This document shows, one piece after another, positions 37,044 to 46,603 of a stretch of DNA of 64,000 nt. Where the stretch lies: positions 930,001 through 994,000 of the forward strand of contig CP074381.1 in assembly GCA_022041995.1 (NCBI GenBank), given 5' to 3'. This DNA comes from Cupriavidus necator (GTDB lineage Bacteria; Pseudomonadota; Gammaproteobacteria; Burkholderiales; Burkholderiaceae). Below the pieces are notes generated by a model that saw only the letters and a program-made list of their open reading frames with translations, did no database searches and was not told the origin of the DNA. Position 1 is the first letter of the stretch; the number at the start of each line of letters is the position of its first letter. The position numbers were made by a program, and so were the translations under genes.

Positions 37044-40000
37044 ATGTCCCTGAATTTCCCTGTCCCGCGCGATGGCGCCGCAGCCGGCGCACCGGCTGAA
37101 GCCAGCGCCGTGCCCGAGCCGGCTCCGACGCCGCCGTCCGCCAGCGCGCCAGCTGTCCCCGATCCAGGCGCTCCCGCGCGCGACCTGTCCGGCCTGGCGT
37201 GGCTTGCGCCCAGCCTGCGCAGCGCGCTGGAAGACGCCGCCGCCGAGCTTGGCCACTATGTCGACGAGGTCCGCCAGGCGCCCGAAGCGCTGGGCGCGCG
37301 CGACACCACCTCGCTGCGGCTGGCCGGCCAGCACCTGCACCAGGCCGCCGGCGCGGTGCATATCGTCGGGCTGCGCGGCACCGATCCGTATTGCCAGGCC
37401 CTGCGCCGCCTGCTCGATGCCATCGACGCCGGCACCGTTGCCGCCAGCCCCGAGGCACTGGCGGTATTCCGCGCCGGCGTGCAGGCGCTGGCCGAGTATG
37501 TCGACGACCTGATGGCCGGCGACGATGAAGCGCCGTTGCGCCTGTTCCAGCCCTACGCGGGCGTGCTGGCGCACCTGGGTGAAGAGCGCGTGCATCCGGC
37601 CGACCTGTGGCTCGATGAGCTGCAGATGCTGCCCGGCATGCTGCTGCCGGCAAAGGGCCCGGCGGCGGTCATGCGTGCGCGCCAGCAGTTTGAATCGGCC
37701 TTGCTCAAGGCCTTGCGCCTGCCCACGCCGTGCACCGACGCGGCGCTGCTGCGCGAATCCTGGCTGCCGCTGTGCGCGGCGCTGGACGAGGTGCGCGCCA
37801 ATGAGCAGGAGGCGCGCCGCGCGGCGGATCATCCGGATCGCGGGGTCTGGCATGTGCTGGGGCTGGTGTTCCGCGCGCTGGGCCTTGGCCTGTTGCCTTC
37901 CGACCTGCTGGCCAAGCGCTTTGCGGGCCGCGCCAACCTGTTGCTGCGCCAGTACCTGCAAGGCCATGTGCGCGTGCCGCAGGCGCTGCTCAACGACGCG
38001 GTGTTCCTGCTGGTCTGCACCGGCCTGGCCCGCGACGGTGCCGCTGACGACGATGGCGTGGCTGCGCCGCGTGCCGCGTTGCGTGCCGATATTGCGCGCA
38101 CGCTCGCGGTGTTCCGCCTCGACCCGGCGCACGCGCTTGCCAATGCGGACTTCCGCCAGCGCTATTACGGCTGGCTCGACCCGATCGACACGCGCAACCT
38201 GCAGCAGGCCGCCGCCGGGCTTGAGCACGCCGCCGCCGGCGAACCCGCCGGCTGGGAAACCGCGCTGGCCGCGCTGGCCGAAGCCGCGCAGCCGCTCGGG
38301 CAGCCGGCGCTGCAGCGCTGCCTGGCGCAGGCGGCCATGCACGGCGGCCAGCATCACCGTGGCGAGGCGCTGGCCGCCGCCGGCATCGCGTTGTTCCTGG
38401 CACGCGCGCTGGCGCTGCCGTGGCGCGTGCACGGGCAATCCGCCCATCCGGCGGCGGCGCGTTTTGCTGAGCAGTGCGAGGCGCTGGCGACGTGCCTGGC
38501 CGATCCCGCCGCGAGCGCGCCCGCGTGGCTTGCGCGCATGGTCGACGAGGCGCGCGCCCAGGCGCTGCGCAGCGAGGCCGTGACGCAGCTGCGGGCGCAG
38601 CTGGACAGCGGCGAATCGTGGCTGGACAGCTTCGACCGCAACGCGGCCCGCGCCGAAGGCGCCGGCCACCTGCGCGACGCATGTCAGGCCTTCGCCGCGC
38701 TTGGCGCCACGCTGGCGCACTTGCAGTCGTCCGGCGCGCTGCCTGCAGCGCTGGTGGACGATGCCGCGCAGGCCGCCGCCGCGGTACAGTCCGTCAATGC
38801 GCGGCTGGCCGGTCCGGGCGAACTCGCCGATGCCAGTGCGCGTGCCGCGCTGCTGGGCGAAGTCGCGGCAGAGCTGGGCGCGGTCCATGCCTTTGCCGAT
38901 GCGCTGGAATTCGGCCGCGTGCGGCGCGCCGATACGCTTGCCGAGGCTGGCGAGCCCGATGCACCGCGCGCTGCGCAGCATCCGCTGGCCGCCGCGCGCG
39001 CCGCCGCGGCCGAGGCAATCCAGGCCGGGCCCGCGCCCGATGCGCCGCCAGTGCAGCGCCTGCGTGCCGCGCTGCAGGCGCTGGCCGACCAGGCCACCAT
39101 CGACGACGATGCCGCGCTGCGCCGCCAGGCCGCCGAAGCCACTATGCAATGCAATGCCTGGCTGGCCGGTAGCGATGATGCGGCTGGCAGGCTGGCGCTG
39201 GCACTGGCCGAGCCGGCGGGGGCTGCGGCACCCGCAGCCGCGCCGCCCGCGGCGCAAGGCCTGCCGGCTGCCGGCGACAAGGAGGCGCTGGACGCCGAAC
39301 TGCTCGACATCTTCCTGAACGAAGCCGACGAGGTGCTGGGCGGCATCGCCGGCGACCTAGGCTCGGGCGTTGAGGCGCTGCACGATGCCGATACGCTCAG
39401 CCGCGTGCGGCGTGCCTTCCATACGCTCAAGGGTTCCAGCCGCATGGTCGGCCTGCATCGCTATGGCGAAGCGGCCTGGGCGGTCGAGCAGGTCATGAAC
39501 CTGTGGATTGCCGAAGCGCGCGAGCCGGTGCCCGCGCTGCTGTCGCTGCTGCGCCGCGCGCATGCCGAGCTGTCGGCGTGGGTGGCACAGCTGCATCGCG
39601 ATGCGGCGACGTGGCACGACATTGCGCCGCTGGTGGCAGCCGCCCAGGCGGTGCGCGAGCCGGGCGGCGCGCAGGCCGCGGACGAATGGCCAGTGTTGCC
39701 CGCAGCGGCTGAAGCAGCGCCGCCCGAGCCGGCCGCCGAGGCCGCCGATCACCCCGGCGCCGATGCCGTCGGGAACGGCGAAGACAATGTGATCCCGTTC
39801 CGCCTGTCCGGCGGCCTGTCGGACGAGGACGACCACTACAAGGTCATCGGGCCGGTGCGCATTGGCCTGGCGCTCTACAACGTCTACCTGCAGGAGGCCG
39901 ACGACCTGCTGCGCCAGTTCGCCACCGACATCTCTGAATGGCGGCATGAAGGCCATCCGTGCCCGAGCGAGCTGGGGCTGCGCGTTGCCCACACGCTGCA

Positions 40001-42914
40001 GGGCAGTGCGTCCACCGTCGGCCTGGAACCCGTGCGAGAGATCGCCGAGGCGCTGGAAGCCCTGCTGCTGCAGCTGGGCTCGCACCCGGTGGCGATGCAC
40101 CCGGGCGATTTCCGCCTGCTGGAGCAGGCGGTCGAGCGCCTGCGCGGCATGCTGCACCAGTTTGCCGCGGGCGTCTGGCCGGATGCAGATGCCGGCCTGC
40201 GCCGCAGCCTGGTTGAGTTTGGCGAGCGCGCGCTGCTGCGTCCGCGCGTGGCGGTGCCCGCGCCGCAGGCGCCGGCCGAGCCGGATGGCTCGGTGGCGCA
40301 GCTGCTGGGCCAGTTGCCGCCCGCGCAGGAGGAAGACCAGCCGGAGCCGCCGGCGTTGCCCGGGCCGGAGGCCGCACCGCCGCCGGCCACGCCGCATGAC
40401 GCGGTCGTTATCGCGCTGCCGAGTCCGCACCGGGCGCCCGGTGCGCCGGTATCGGACGAGGGCGGCGCCCCGGATCCCGAGCTGGTCCAGATCTTCCTGG
40501 AAGAGGCACAAGGCACGCTGCCCGAGCTGGGCAAGCTGCTGCGCGGCTGGGAAGCAGCGCCGGAAGACTCGCGCCACGGCGGCCTGGTGCTGCGCGCGCT
40601 GCATACGCTCAAGGGCAGTGCGCGCATGGCGGGTGCCATGGCACTGGGCCAGGCCGCGCATGAAATGGAGACGCTGCTCGACGCCAGCCTGCGCGGGCAG
40701 GGGCAGCAGGCTGTCGGGCCGAAGCTGTTCGAGCGGCTCTATGCCTGGTACGACCGCATCCTGGCGCATGTCGAGGCGCTGCCGTCCGGCCGCCTGCTGC
40801 CCGCGGACGATCCGGACGTGGTCAACGGCCTGGCCGAGGCGCCCGAGCAAGCGCAGGGCGATGCGCCGCTGCCGCAGGCAGATGCCGTCGTTGAGGCGGT
40901 GCCCGCAGCCAGCCTGCCCGCCATGCCGGGGCCCGCAGACGTGATGGTGCCGATGCCGCCGGCCGTGCCCGCCGAGCCACAACGCGCGCTGGTGCGCGTG
41001 CAGGCGCGCGCCCTCGACACGCTGATCAATGAAGCCGGCGAAGTCGGAGCCACGCGCGCACGCCTGGACAGCGAACTGGAGGGGATGCGCGCCTACCTGG
41101 GCGAACTGAACGACAACGTCGCGCGCCTGCGCGGGCAGCTGCGCGAAATCGAGATCCAGGCTGAATCTCAGATGGCGTCGCGCATTGCCGACGCGCAGCA
41201 CAAGCAGGAATTCGACCCGCTCGAGTTCGACCGTTTCACGCGCTTCCAGGAGCTGACGCGGATGATGGCCGAGTCGGTCAACGACGTGGCCACCGTCGAG
41301 CAGAACCTGCAGCGCGGCTTTGACCGCGCCGCCGGCGACCTGGCCGCGCAGGCGCGCCTGACGCGCGGGCTGCAGCGCGGGCTGATGCAGGCGCGCATGG
41401 TGCAGTTCGACGCGCTGGCCGAGCGCCTCTATCGCGTGGCACGCCAGGCCGCGGCCGAGACCGGCAAGGAAGTGCGCCTGCTGATCAAGGGCGGCACGGT
41501 GGAAATCGACCGCTCGGTGCTGGACCGCATGGCCGGCCCGATCGAGCACCTGATCCGCAATGCGGTGGTGCACGGCATCGAAGCCGCCGCGCCGCGCCGC
41601 GCCGCGGGCAAGGCCGCCACCGGCGCGCTGACGCTGGAGGTGCAGCAGGAAGGCAACGAGGTGGTGCTGCATTTCGTCGATGACGGCGGCGGGCTGGACC
41701 TGGCGCGCATCCGCGCGCGCGCGGTCGAGCGCCGCCTGCTGGCGCCGGACGACGACGCCAGCGAAGCGCGCCTGACCGAGCTGATCTTTGCGCCGGGCTT
41801 CTCCACTGCCGACGCGGTGTCGGAGCTGGCCGGCCGCGGCGTGGGCATGGACGTGGTGCGCGCCGAGACCGTGGCGCTGGGCGGACGCATCACGCTGGAA
41901 TCCAAGCCCGGGCAGGGCACCACCTTCACCATGCACCTGCCGCTGACCACGGCGATCACGCAGGTGCTGGTGATCGCGCTGGGCGCGCGGCGCTATGCCG
42001 TGCCCAGCGGCATGATCGACCAGGTCCAGCAGCTGCGCGCCCCGGCGCTGCTGGACGCCTACAATCAGGGCCGCCTCGCCGTGGCAGGTGCCGAGGTGCC
42101 GTTCTTCTACTTCGGCGCGCTGCTGGAGGAAGGCAACGCCGTCGCGGCCGGGCGCAAGTATTCGCCGGTGGTGCTGGTGCGCAGCGGCGCCGAGCGTGTG
42201 GCGGTGCATGTGGATGATGTGGTCGGCAACCGCGAAGTGGTGGTCAAGCATATCGGTCCGCACCTGGCACGGCTGGAAGGCATTGCCGGCGCGACCACGC
42301 TGGGCGATGGCGAGATCGTGTTGATCTACAACCCGGTGGTGCTGGCGCAGCGCTTTGTGCGCGAACGCGGCCAGCCGGTGCCGCAGGCCTTGCCGCAGAC
42401 GCCGGCGCTGCCTGCCGTGCAGGCGCAGATGGGCGCGGTTGCGGAACTGGCGAGCGACGGCACCACCGAGCCGGTGCGCGGCCTGGCGGTGCAGCCGACC
42501 GTGATGGTGGTGGATGACTCGCTGACCGTGCGCAAGGCCACCCAGCGCCTGCTGGGCCGTGCCGGCTACCAGGTGGTGCTGGCGCGCGACGGTGTGGATG
42601 CGCTCAAACAACTGCAGGATGTCATGCCGGACGCGATGCTGGTCGACATCGAGATGCCGCACATGGACGGCTTTGACCTGACGCGCAACGTGCGCTCCGA
42701 CGCGCGCACCGCGCATATGCCGCTGGTGATGATCACCTCGCGCACGGCCGACAAGCACCGCCGCTATGCCGAGGAGATCGGCGTCAACGTGTACCTGGGC
42801 AAGCCTTACAACGAGGATGAGCTGCTGGGCACGCTGCATCGGTTGCTGGGCGAGCGGGCGGCCGGTACGGCCGGGTCGGTGGCGCAGATGCTGGGGGACG
42901 GGCCCGCAGGCTGA
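37044..42914 (+). CDS. chpA: Hybrid chemotaxis histidine kinase ChpA/PilL
   Basis: A 1956-residue hybrid kinase. The first about 760 residues are Ala-rich helical with degenerate Hpt-like stretches lacking the His (for example HLHQAAGAVHIVGL near residue 100). Intact Hpt motifs follow with His at 793 (HTLKGSSRMVG), 983 (HTLQGSASTVG) and 1187 (HTLKGSARMAG). Then come a P4-type ATPase domain (LIRNAVVHGIE with His 1510; GRGVGMDVVR), a CheW domain and a C-terminal receiver (VVDDSLTVRKATQRLL) with phosphoacceptor D1868. It phosphorylates PilG/PilH to control type IV pilus twitching. The start ATG 37044 follows a long spacer after pilJ. Large antisense open frames here are shadows. Confidence 0.95.
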   Translation: MSLNFPVPRDGAAAGAPAEASAVPEPAPTPPSASAPAVPDPGAPARDLSGLAWLAPSLRSALEDAAAELGHYVDEVRQAPEALGARDTTSLRLAGQHLHQAAGAVHIVGLRGTDPYCQALRRLLDAIDAGTVAASPEALAVFRAGVQALAEYVDDLMAGDDEAPLRLFQPYAGVLAHLGEERVHPADLWLDELQMLPGMLLPAKGPAAVMRARQQFESALLKALRLPTPCTDAALLRESWLPLCAALDEVRANEQEARRAADHPDRGVWHVLGLVFRALGLGLLPSDLLAKRFAGRANLLLRQYLQGHVRVPQALLNDAVFLLVCTGLARDGAADDDGVAAPRAALRADIARTLAVFRLDPAHALANADFRQRYYGWLDPIDTRNLQQAAAGLEHAAAGEPAGWETALAALAEAAQPLGQPALQRCLAQAAMHGGQHHRGEALAAAGIALFLARALALPWRVHGQSAHPAAARFAEQCEALATCLADPAASAPAWLARMVDEARAQALRSEAVTQLRAQLDSGESWLDSFDRNAARAEGAGHLRDACQAFAALGATLAHLQSSGALPAALVDDAAQAAAAVQSVNARLAGPGELADASARAALLGEVAAELGAVHAFADALEFGRVRRADTLAEAGEPDAPRAAQHPLAAARAAAAEAIQAGPAPDAPPVQRLRAALQALADQATIDDDAALRRQAAEATMQCNAWLAGSDDAAGRLALALAEPAGAAAPAAAPPAAQGLPAAGDKEALDAELLDIFLNEADEVLGGIAGDLGSGVEALHDADTLSRVRRAFHTLKGSSRMVGLHRYGEAAWAVEQVMNLWIAEAREPVPALLSLLRRAHAELSAWVAQLHRDAATWHDIAPLVAAAQAVREPGGAQAADEWPVLPAAAEAAPPEPAAEAADHPGADAVGNGEDNVIPFRLSGGLSDEDDHYKVIGPVRIGLALYNVYLQEADDLLRQFATDISEWRHEGHPCPSELGLRVAHTLQGSASTVGLEPVREIAEALEALLLQLGSHPVAMHPGDFRLLEQAVERLRGMLHQFAAGVWPDADAGLRRSLVEFGERALLRPRVAVPAPQAPAEPDGSVAQLLGQLPPAQEEDQPEPPALPGPEAAPPPATPHDAVVIALPSPHRAPGAPVSDEGGAPDPELVQIFLEEAQGTLPELGKLLRGWEAAPEDSRHGGLVLRALHTLKGSARMAGAMALGQAAHEMETLLDASLRGQGQQAVGPKLFERLYAWYDRILAHVEALPSGRLLPADDPDVVNGLAEAPEQAQGDAPLPQADAVVEAVPAASLPAMPGPADVMVPMPPAVPAEPQRALVRVQARALDTLINEAGEVGATRARLDSELEGMRAYLGELNDNVARLRGQLREIEIQAESQMASRIADAQHKQEFDPLEFDRFTRFQELTRMMAESVNDVATVEQNLQRGFDRAAGDLAAQARLTRGLQRGLMQARMVQFDALAERLYRVARQAAAETGKEVRLLIKGGTVEIDRSVLDRMAGPIEHLIRNAVVHGIEAAAPRRAAGKAATGALTLEVQQEGNEVVLHFVDDGGGLDLARIRARAVERRLLAPDDDASEARLTELIFAPGFSTADAVSELAGRGVGMDVVRAETVALGGRITLESKPGQGTTFTMHLPLTTAITQVLVIALGARRYAVPSGMIDQVQQLRAPALLDAYNQGRLAVAGAEVPFFYFGALLEEGNAVAAGRKYSPVVLVRSGAERVAVHVDDVVGNREVVVKHIGPHLARLEGIAGATTLGDGEIVLIYNPVVLAQRFVRERGQPVPQALPQTPALPAVQAQMGAVAELASDGTTEPVRGLAVQPTVMVVDDSLTVRKATQRLLGRAGYQVVLARDGVDALKQLQDVMPDAMLVDIEMPHMDGFDLTRNVRSDARTAHMPLVMITSRTADKHRRYAEEIGVNVYLGKPYNEDELLGTLHRLLGERAAGTAGSVAQMLGDGPAG

Positions 42915-42920
42915 AGGTTT

Positions 42921-42952
42921 GCTCCCCTCTGCCGCTCGCGGGAGAGGGGAGC
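42921..42952. repeat. Intergenic hairpin, REP-like
   Basis: Perfect 10-base arms GCTCCCCTCT (42921-42930) and AGAGGGGAGC (42943-42952) flank a GC-rich loop. Similar CTCCCCTC / GAGGGGAG hairpins are common between genes in Burkholderiaceae as far as I recall. There is no U-tract. Possible REP-like element or mRNA stabiliser after chpA. Confidence 0.5.
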
Positions 42953-43001
42953 ATGCAGCCGGCATGCAAAGGGCAGTGGCTCTCTCAAGGACCTGCCATG
43001 C

Positions 43002-43037
43002 AAAAGGCTCGACATCGCAAGATGTCGAGCCTTTTTT
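43002..43037 (+). terminator. Intrinsic terminator of the pil-chp operon
   Basis: 11-base arms GGCTCGACATC (43006-43016) and GATGTCGAGCC (43021-43031) enclose a GCAA tetraloop, with TTTTTT after. AAAA lies on the other side, so it could also serve the convergent gene. Confidence 0.92.
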
Positions 43038-43067
43038 CCTGCGCCAAGGGCGCGCCGTTCCCGCTGG

Positions 43068-43841
43068 TTACCAGCGCATCTGCGCGTTCTTGCCGCCGGT
43101 GCTGACCGTGGCAGTCTTGGTCCGGCCCTGGTAAGTCGCCCGCACGTTGTACGTGCCCGACGGTGCCTTCAGCAGGCAGCGCGGACCGTCGGCGACAAAG
43201 CTGGCAACTTCCTTGCCGCCGCGCATCAGCTTGACATCAACATCGGACAGGTACTCACCGCGCGCGCCCTGCGTGAACAGCAGGCTCATGTTGTACTTGC
43301 GCGCCTCCGATTGCAGCGCGGCCTGCTCATCTTCGGCGACACCGCCGCAGATATAGGCGACCGAACCGGCCATACGCCGGACCATCGCATCACGCGGCGG
43401 CGCCGGAGGGGGCATGGTCAGCGGCGGGCGTGGCTGCGCGGGCGCTGCCATCGGCGGTGGCGCCGGCACAGCTGGTGGCGTGCCGATGGGCGCGGGTGCC
43501 GGGGATGCCGTCGGCGGCGGTGCTGCCGTAGCAGGCGCCGCTATGCCCGGTGCGGGCTGTGTGGCAGGGGGCATGGTGTCAGACGGCGGCGCGGCCGGCA
43601 TCGTGGCGCCCGGGGTCGGCGCCATGGTGCTGCCCGGGGCAGCGGGCGCCGGGGCGGCAGGCGCAGGGCTGGCGTCCACCACCGGCGCCTGCGCATGGCT
43701 GGCAGCCGGCAACAGCGCGAGCAGCGCGATCACGCCGGCGCTGAGCGCGATAACCAGGCGCTTGACGCGCGAGCGGCGTGCCAGGCGCGCTTCGACAAGT
43801 TCCAGCGAGCGGGTAGGGGCAAACGGGGGCTGTTGCGGCAT
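43068..43841 (-). CDS. Exported Pro/Ala-rich protein of unknown function
   Basis: A 257-residue protein. A basic N-terminus is followed by a membrane segment or signal (about residues 29-50, VIALSAGVIALLALLPAASHA). A low-complexity Pro/Ala stretch runs from about 52 to 150. The C-terminal domain of about 100 residues has two cysteines (ICGG, RCLL) and a beta-rich segment (GEYLSDVDVKLMRGGKEVASF, APSGTYNVRATYQGRTKTATV) resembling a carboxypeptidase-regulatory or Ig-like fold. I do not recognise the family. A strong AAGGAGG site precedes ATG 43841. It is monocistronic, convergent with chpA. Confidence 0.75.
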   Translation of the reverse strand: MPQQPPFAPTRSLELVEARLARRSRVKRLVIALSAGVIALLALLPAASHAQAPVVDASPAPAAPAPAAPGSTMAPTPGATMPAAPPSDTMPPATQPAPGIAAPATAAPPPTASPAPAPIGTPPAVPAPPPMAAPAQPRPPLTMPPPAPPRDAMVRRMAGSVAYICGGVAEDEQAALQSEARKYNMSLLFTQGARGEYLSDVDVKLMRGGKEVASFVADGPRCLLKAPSGTYNVRATYQGRTKTATVSTGGKNAQMRW

Positions 43842-44030
43842 CGTGGCCTCCTTGGGCGAGCTTCGGAATCAGATGCCCCGGAGGACCCCGCGGGATCACT
43901 CCGGGTCTCTCTTTTTCATCCTAGGGCCCAAGGGTGGGCGGCAATGCCGGGTTTGGTCCTACATCCGCGTCAGCCGACGGCGCATTGTGGCCCGCAGGCG
44001 GCGTGCGAGCGACTTCGCAGGTGCCGGAAG

Positions 44031-44062
44031 AAAAACGGCCCTTCCCGCAAGGAAAGGGCCGT
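44031..44062 (-). terminator. Intrinsic terminator of the MFS symporter gene
   Basis: A hairpin with arms AACGGCCCTT and AAGGGCCGTT is followed on the minus strand by TTTTTC. It lies about 27 bases after the MFS stop codon. Confidence 0.85.
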
Positions 44063-44089
44063 TGATCGCGTGTGATCCTGGCGGACGGA

Positions 44090-45397
44090 TTATTTCTGGC
44101 TTACTAGCCGCTTGGGCACCGACAGCGTCAGCGCCGCGCCCACCACCAGGCAGGCGGCCAGCAGGTACATGCCCGAATCGGTGCTGTGGGTCAGGTCCTT
44201 GAGCCAGCCCACCGCATAGGGGCTGAGGAAGCCCGCAAGGTTGCCCAGCGAGTTGATCAGCGCGATGCCCGCGGCCGCGCCAGTGCCGGCCAGGAAGGAA
44301 GTCGGCAGGCTCCAGAACAGCGGCAGCGTGGTCAGGATGCCGATGGTGGCCAGCGTCAGCGCCACCATTGCCAGCGTGGTGTCGCTATGCCATTGCACCG
44401 ACAGCAGCAGGCCCAGCGAACCAGCCAGCGCGGGAAGCGCGATATGCCAGCGGCGCTCGCCGCTGCGGTCTGCGCTGTAGGCCACCAGCACCATGCCGAC
44501 CACCGCGCAGCCATAGGGGATGGCGGTCAGCAGGCCGATATCGAGCGCGCCCTTGATGCCGGTCTGCTTGATGATGGTCGGCAGCCAGAAGCTGACGCCG
44601 TACAGGCCCATGACGAAGCAGAAGTAGATCGCGCTCATCAGCCAGACGCGCGGGCTGGACATCACGGTGCGGATCGGCGGGTCTTCCTTGTGCGCATCCT
44701 CGCTGGCGATATTGCGCTCCAGCAGCGCCTTCTCTTCCTGCGACAGCCACTTGGCGTGGGCGATGCGGTCGTCCAGGTAGGCCAGCACCCACAGGCCCAC
44801 CAGGATCGACGGAATGCCTTCAAGCAGGAACATCCACTGCCAGCCGGACCAGCCGTTGTGGCCGTGGAAGGACTGCATGATCCAGCCCGACAGGGGCCCG
44901 CCGATCACGCCTGCCAGCGCGACCGCAGTCATGAAGTAGGTGGTGGTGCGCCCGCGCCGGTTGGCCGGGTACCAGTAGGTCAGGTACAGGATGATGCCGG
45001 GGAAGAAGCCTGCCTCGGCAATGCCCAGCAGGAAGCGCATCACGTAGAACATGGTCGGCGTGGTCACGAACATCATCGCCGCCGAGATCGCGCCCCAGGT
45101 GATCATGATGCGCGCAATCCAGATGCGCGCGCCCACCTTGTGCAGGATCACGTTGCTGGGCACTTCGAACAGGAAGTAGCCAATAAAGAAAATGCCGGCG
45201 CCCAGCCCATAGATGGTCTCGCTGAACTGCAGGTCATTGAGCATCTGCAGCTTGGCAAAGCCTACGTTGACGCGGTCCAGGTAGGCCACCACGTAGCATA
45301 GCAAGAGGAAGGGCACCAGGCGCCAGCTGACCTTGCGGTAGGTGGCGTCTTCAAAGGCGGCGTCGCTGACGCCGGGGTTCACTGCGGTCGTTGTCAT
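44090..45397 (-). CDS. MFS transporter, anion:cation symporter type
   Basis: A 435-residue 12-TM transporter of the ACS family (tartrate, hydroxyphenylacetate, hexuronate and related organic acids). Markers are YLDRVNVGFAKLQMLNDL in the first loop, GLGAGIFFIGYFLFEVPSN, FLLGIAEAGFFPGIILYLTYWYP and RGRTTTYFMT. A cytoplasmic loop with DDRIAHAKWLSQEEKALLERNI is typical. Start 45397 has CAGGAGAC upstream. It probably imports the substrate used by the SDR and aldehyde dehydrogenase encoded upstream on the same strand. Confidence 0.9.
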   Translation of the reverse strand: MTTTAVNPGVSDAAFEDATYRKVSWRLVPFLLLCYVVAYLDRVNVGFAKLQMLNDLQFSETIYGLGAGIFFIGYFLFEVPSNVILHKVGARIWIARIMITWGAISAAMMFVTTPTMFYVMRFLLGIAEAGFFPGIILYLTYWYPANRRGRTTTYFMTAVALAGVIGGPLSGWIMQSFHGHNGWSGWQWMFLLEGIPSILVGLWVLAYLDDRIAHAKWLSQEEKALLERNIASEDAHKEDPPIRTVMSSPRVWLMSAIYFCFVMGLYGVSFWLPTIIKQTGIKGALDIGLLTAIPYGCAVVGMVLVAYSADRSGERRWHIALPALAGSLGLLLSVQWHSDTTLAMVALTLATIGILTTLPLFWSLPTSFLAGTGAAAGIALINSLGNLAGFLSPYAVGWLKDLTHSTDSGMYLLAACLVVGAALTLSVPKRLVSQK

Positions 45398-45540
45398 GCT
45401 GTCTCCTGAGGATATGGCGTTTCTATGTGACGCGTTTTACAGCTACGGTACGACAGTCCACTGAATCATTGACATGGCAGGCGCCGACCAGTTTCAGTGA
45501 TTCAGCGGACTAGGGCGGAAGGCAGGCGGCCGGCACCGGC

Positions 45541-46299
45541 TCAGACGCAGCGGCCGCCGTCCACTTCGATGCAGGTGCCGGTGATAAAGGCCGCTTCGTC
45601 CGAGGCCAGGTACAGGCAGGCGTTGGCCACGTCCTGCGGGGTCGACATGCGGCCCATCGGGATGGTGGCAAGGAACTTGGCGCGGTTCTCGGGCGTATCG
45701 GGCATGCCCATGAATTCTTCGAGCAGGGCGGTGGCGCCGATCACCGGGTTGACGCAGTTGACGCGGATGTTGTCCTTGCCGAGTTCCGCGGCCATGGCCT
45801 TGCTGGCGGTGATCACCGCGCCCTTGCTGCCGTTGTACCAGACCAGGCCCGGGCGCGGCCGGATGCCGGCGGTGGAGGCAATATTGACGAACACGCCGCC
45901 GCCGCGCTGGCGGAAGTGCGGGACAAAGGCGCGCGCCGACCAGTAGATGCTCTTGACGTTGACGGCGTAGACGCGGTCGAACTCCTCCTCGGTAACTTCA
46001 AGGATGGGCTTGTTGCGATGGGTCGTGCCGGCGTTGTTGACCACGATATGCACGTCGCCGAAGGTGGCCAGCGCGGCTTCGCGCATGGCCTCGGTGTCGG
46101 CTTCGCGCGAGACGTCGGCGCGCACCGCGCGGGCCCGGCCGCCGGCGTCGCGGATCGCGGCGGCGACGCGTTCGGCGGCTTCCTCGCGCAGGTCGGCCAC
46201 CACCACGTTGGCGCCTTCGCGCGCAAAGGTGTGGGCAATGCCTTCGCCGAACCCGGAACCGCCGCCGGTGACGATCGCTACCTTGTTGGCCAGTCTCAT
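45541..46299 (-). CDS. Short-chain dehydrogenase/reductase
   Basis: A 252-residue NAD(P)-dependent oxidoreductase of the classical SDR type. The cofactor motif TGGGSGFG is at residues 11-18, with VVNNAG, the catalytic Ser in NIASTAG, YNGSK for the Tyr-Lys pair, and the C-terminal ASDEAAFITGTCIEVDGGRCV. An acidic residue after strand 2 (VVADLREE) suggests NAD preference. Substrate unknown. Start 46299 matches the family N-terminus. The position between the MFS and the small membrane protein suggests one catabolic unit. Confidence 0.9.
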   Translation of the reverse strand: MRLANKVAIVTGGGSGFGEGIAHTFAREGANVVVADLREEAAERVAAAIRDAGGRARAVRADVSREADTEAMREAALATFGDVHIVVNNAGTTHRNKPILEVTEEEFDRVYAVNVKSIYWSARAFVPHFRQRGGGVFVNIASTAGIRPRPGLVWYNGSKGAVITASKAMAAELGKDNIRVNCVNPVIGATALLEEFMGMPDTPENRAKFLATIPMGRMSTPQDVANACLYLASDEAAFITGTCIEVDGGRCV

Positions 46300-46360
46300 G
46301 GCTTGTCTCCTGGTGTTGTGCTTATGTTCTGGTGATCCGTGCTGCGAGGGGGCTCGATGC

Positions 46361-46603
46361 CTAATGCGAGAACGGCCCCTGGCCGCGCAGTGCATTGGCA
46401 ACCATCATCAGTGCCAGCAGGAAGGGCAGTGCCACATACAGGCACCAGTGCACGCGGTCGCCGACGACGTCGCCCCACTTGCGCTTGAAGACCTGCAGCC
46501 GCGGCATGCCGGAAGGATTGGTGGCGCGCTTGTTCCGCACATGCCACGCCATCCAGAAAAAGAAGATGGCAAAGGCGACGGACAGGAAATTGATGTTACC
46601 CAT
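46361..46603 (-). CDS. Small two-TM membrane protein of unknown function
   Basis: An 80-residue protein with two hydrophobic segments (about residues 5-21 and 53-70) joined by a basic loop (RNKRATNPSGMPRLQVFKRKWGD). The start overlaps the 3' end of the aldehyde dehydrogenase gene by 8 bases, so translation is probably coupled. I recognise no family. It could be a subunit or accessory of the neighbouring enzymes or transporter. It looks real because of its composition, tight spacing and length without stops. Confidence 0.7.
   Translation of the reverse strand: MGNINFLSVAFAIFFFWMAWHVRNKRATNPSGMPRLQVFKRKWGDVVGDRVHWCLYVALPFLLALMMVANALRGQGPFSH

Noticed and set aside
36885..42965. Very long minus-strand open frames (790 and 1202 codons) opposite pilJ/chpA
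   Set aside because: Composition is that of a high-GC shadow (His, Gln, Arg, Gly rich), no starts with ribosome sites, and the plus strand carries clear Pil-Chp domains.
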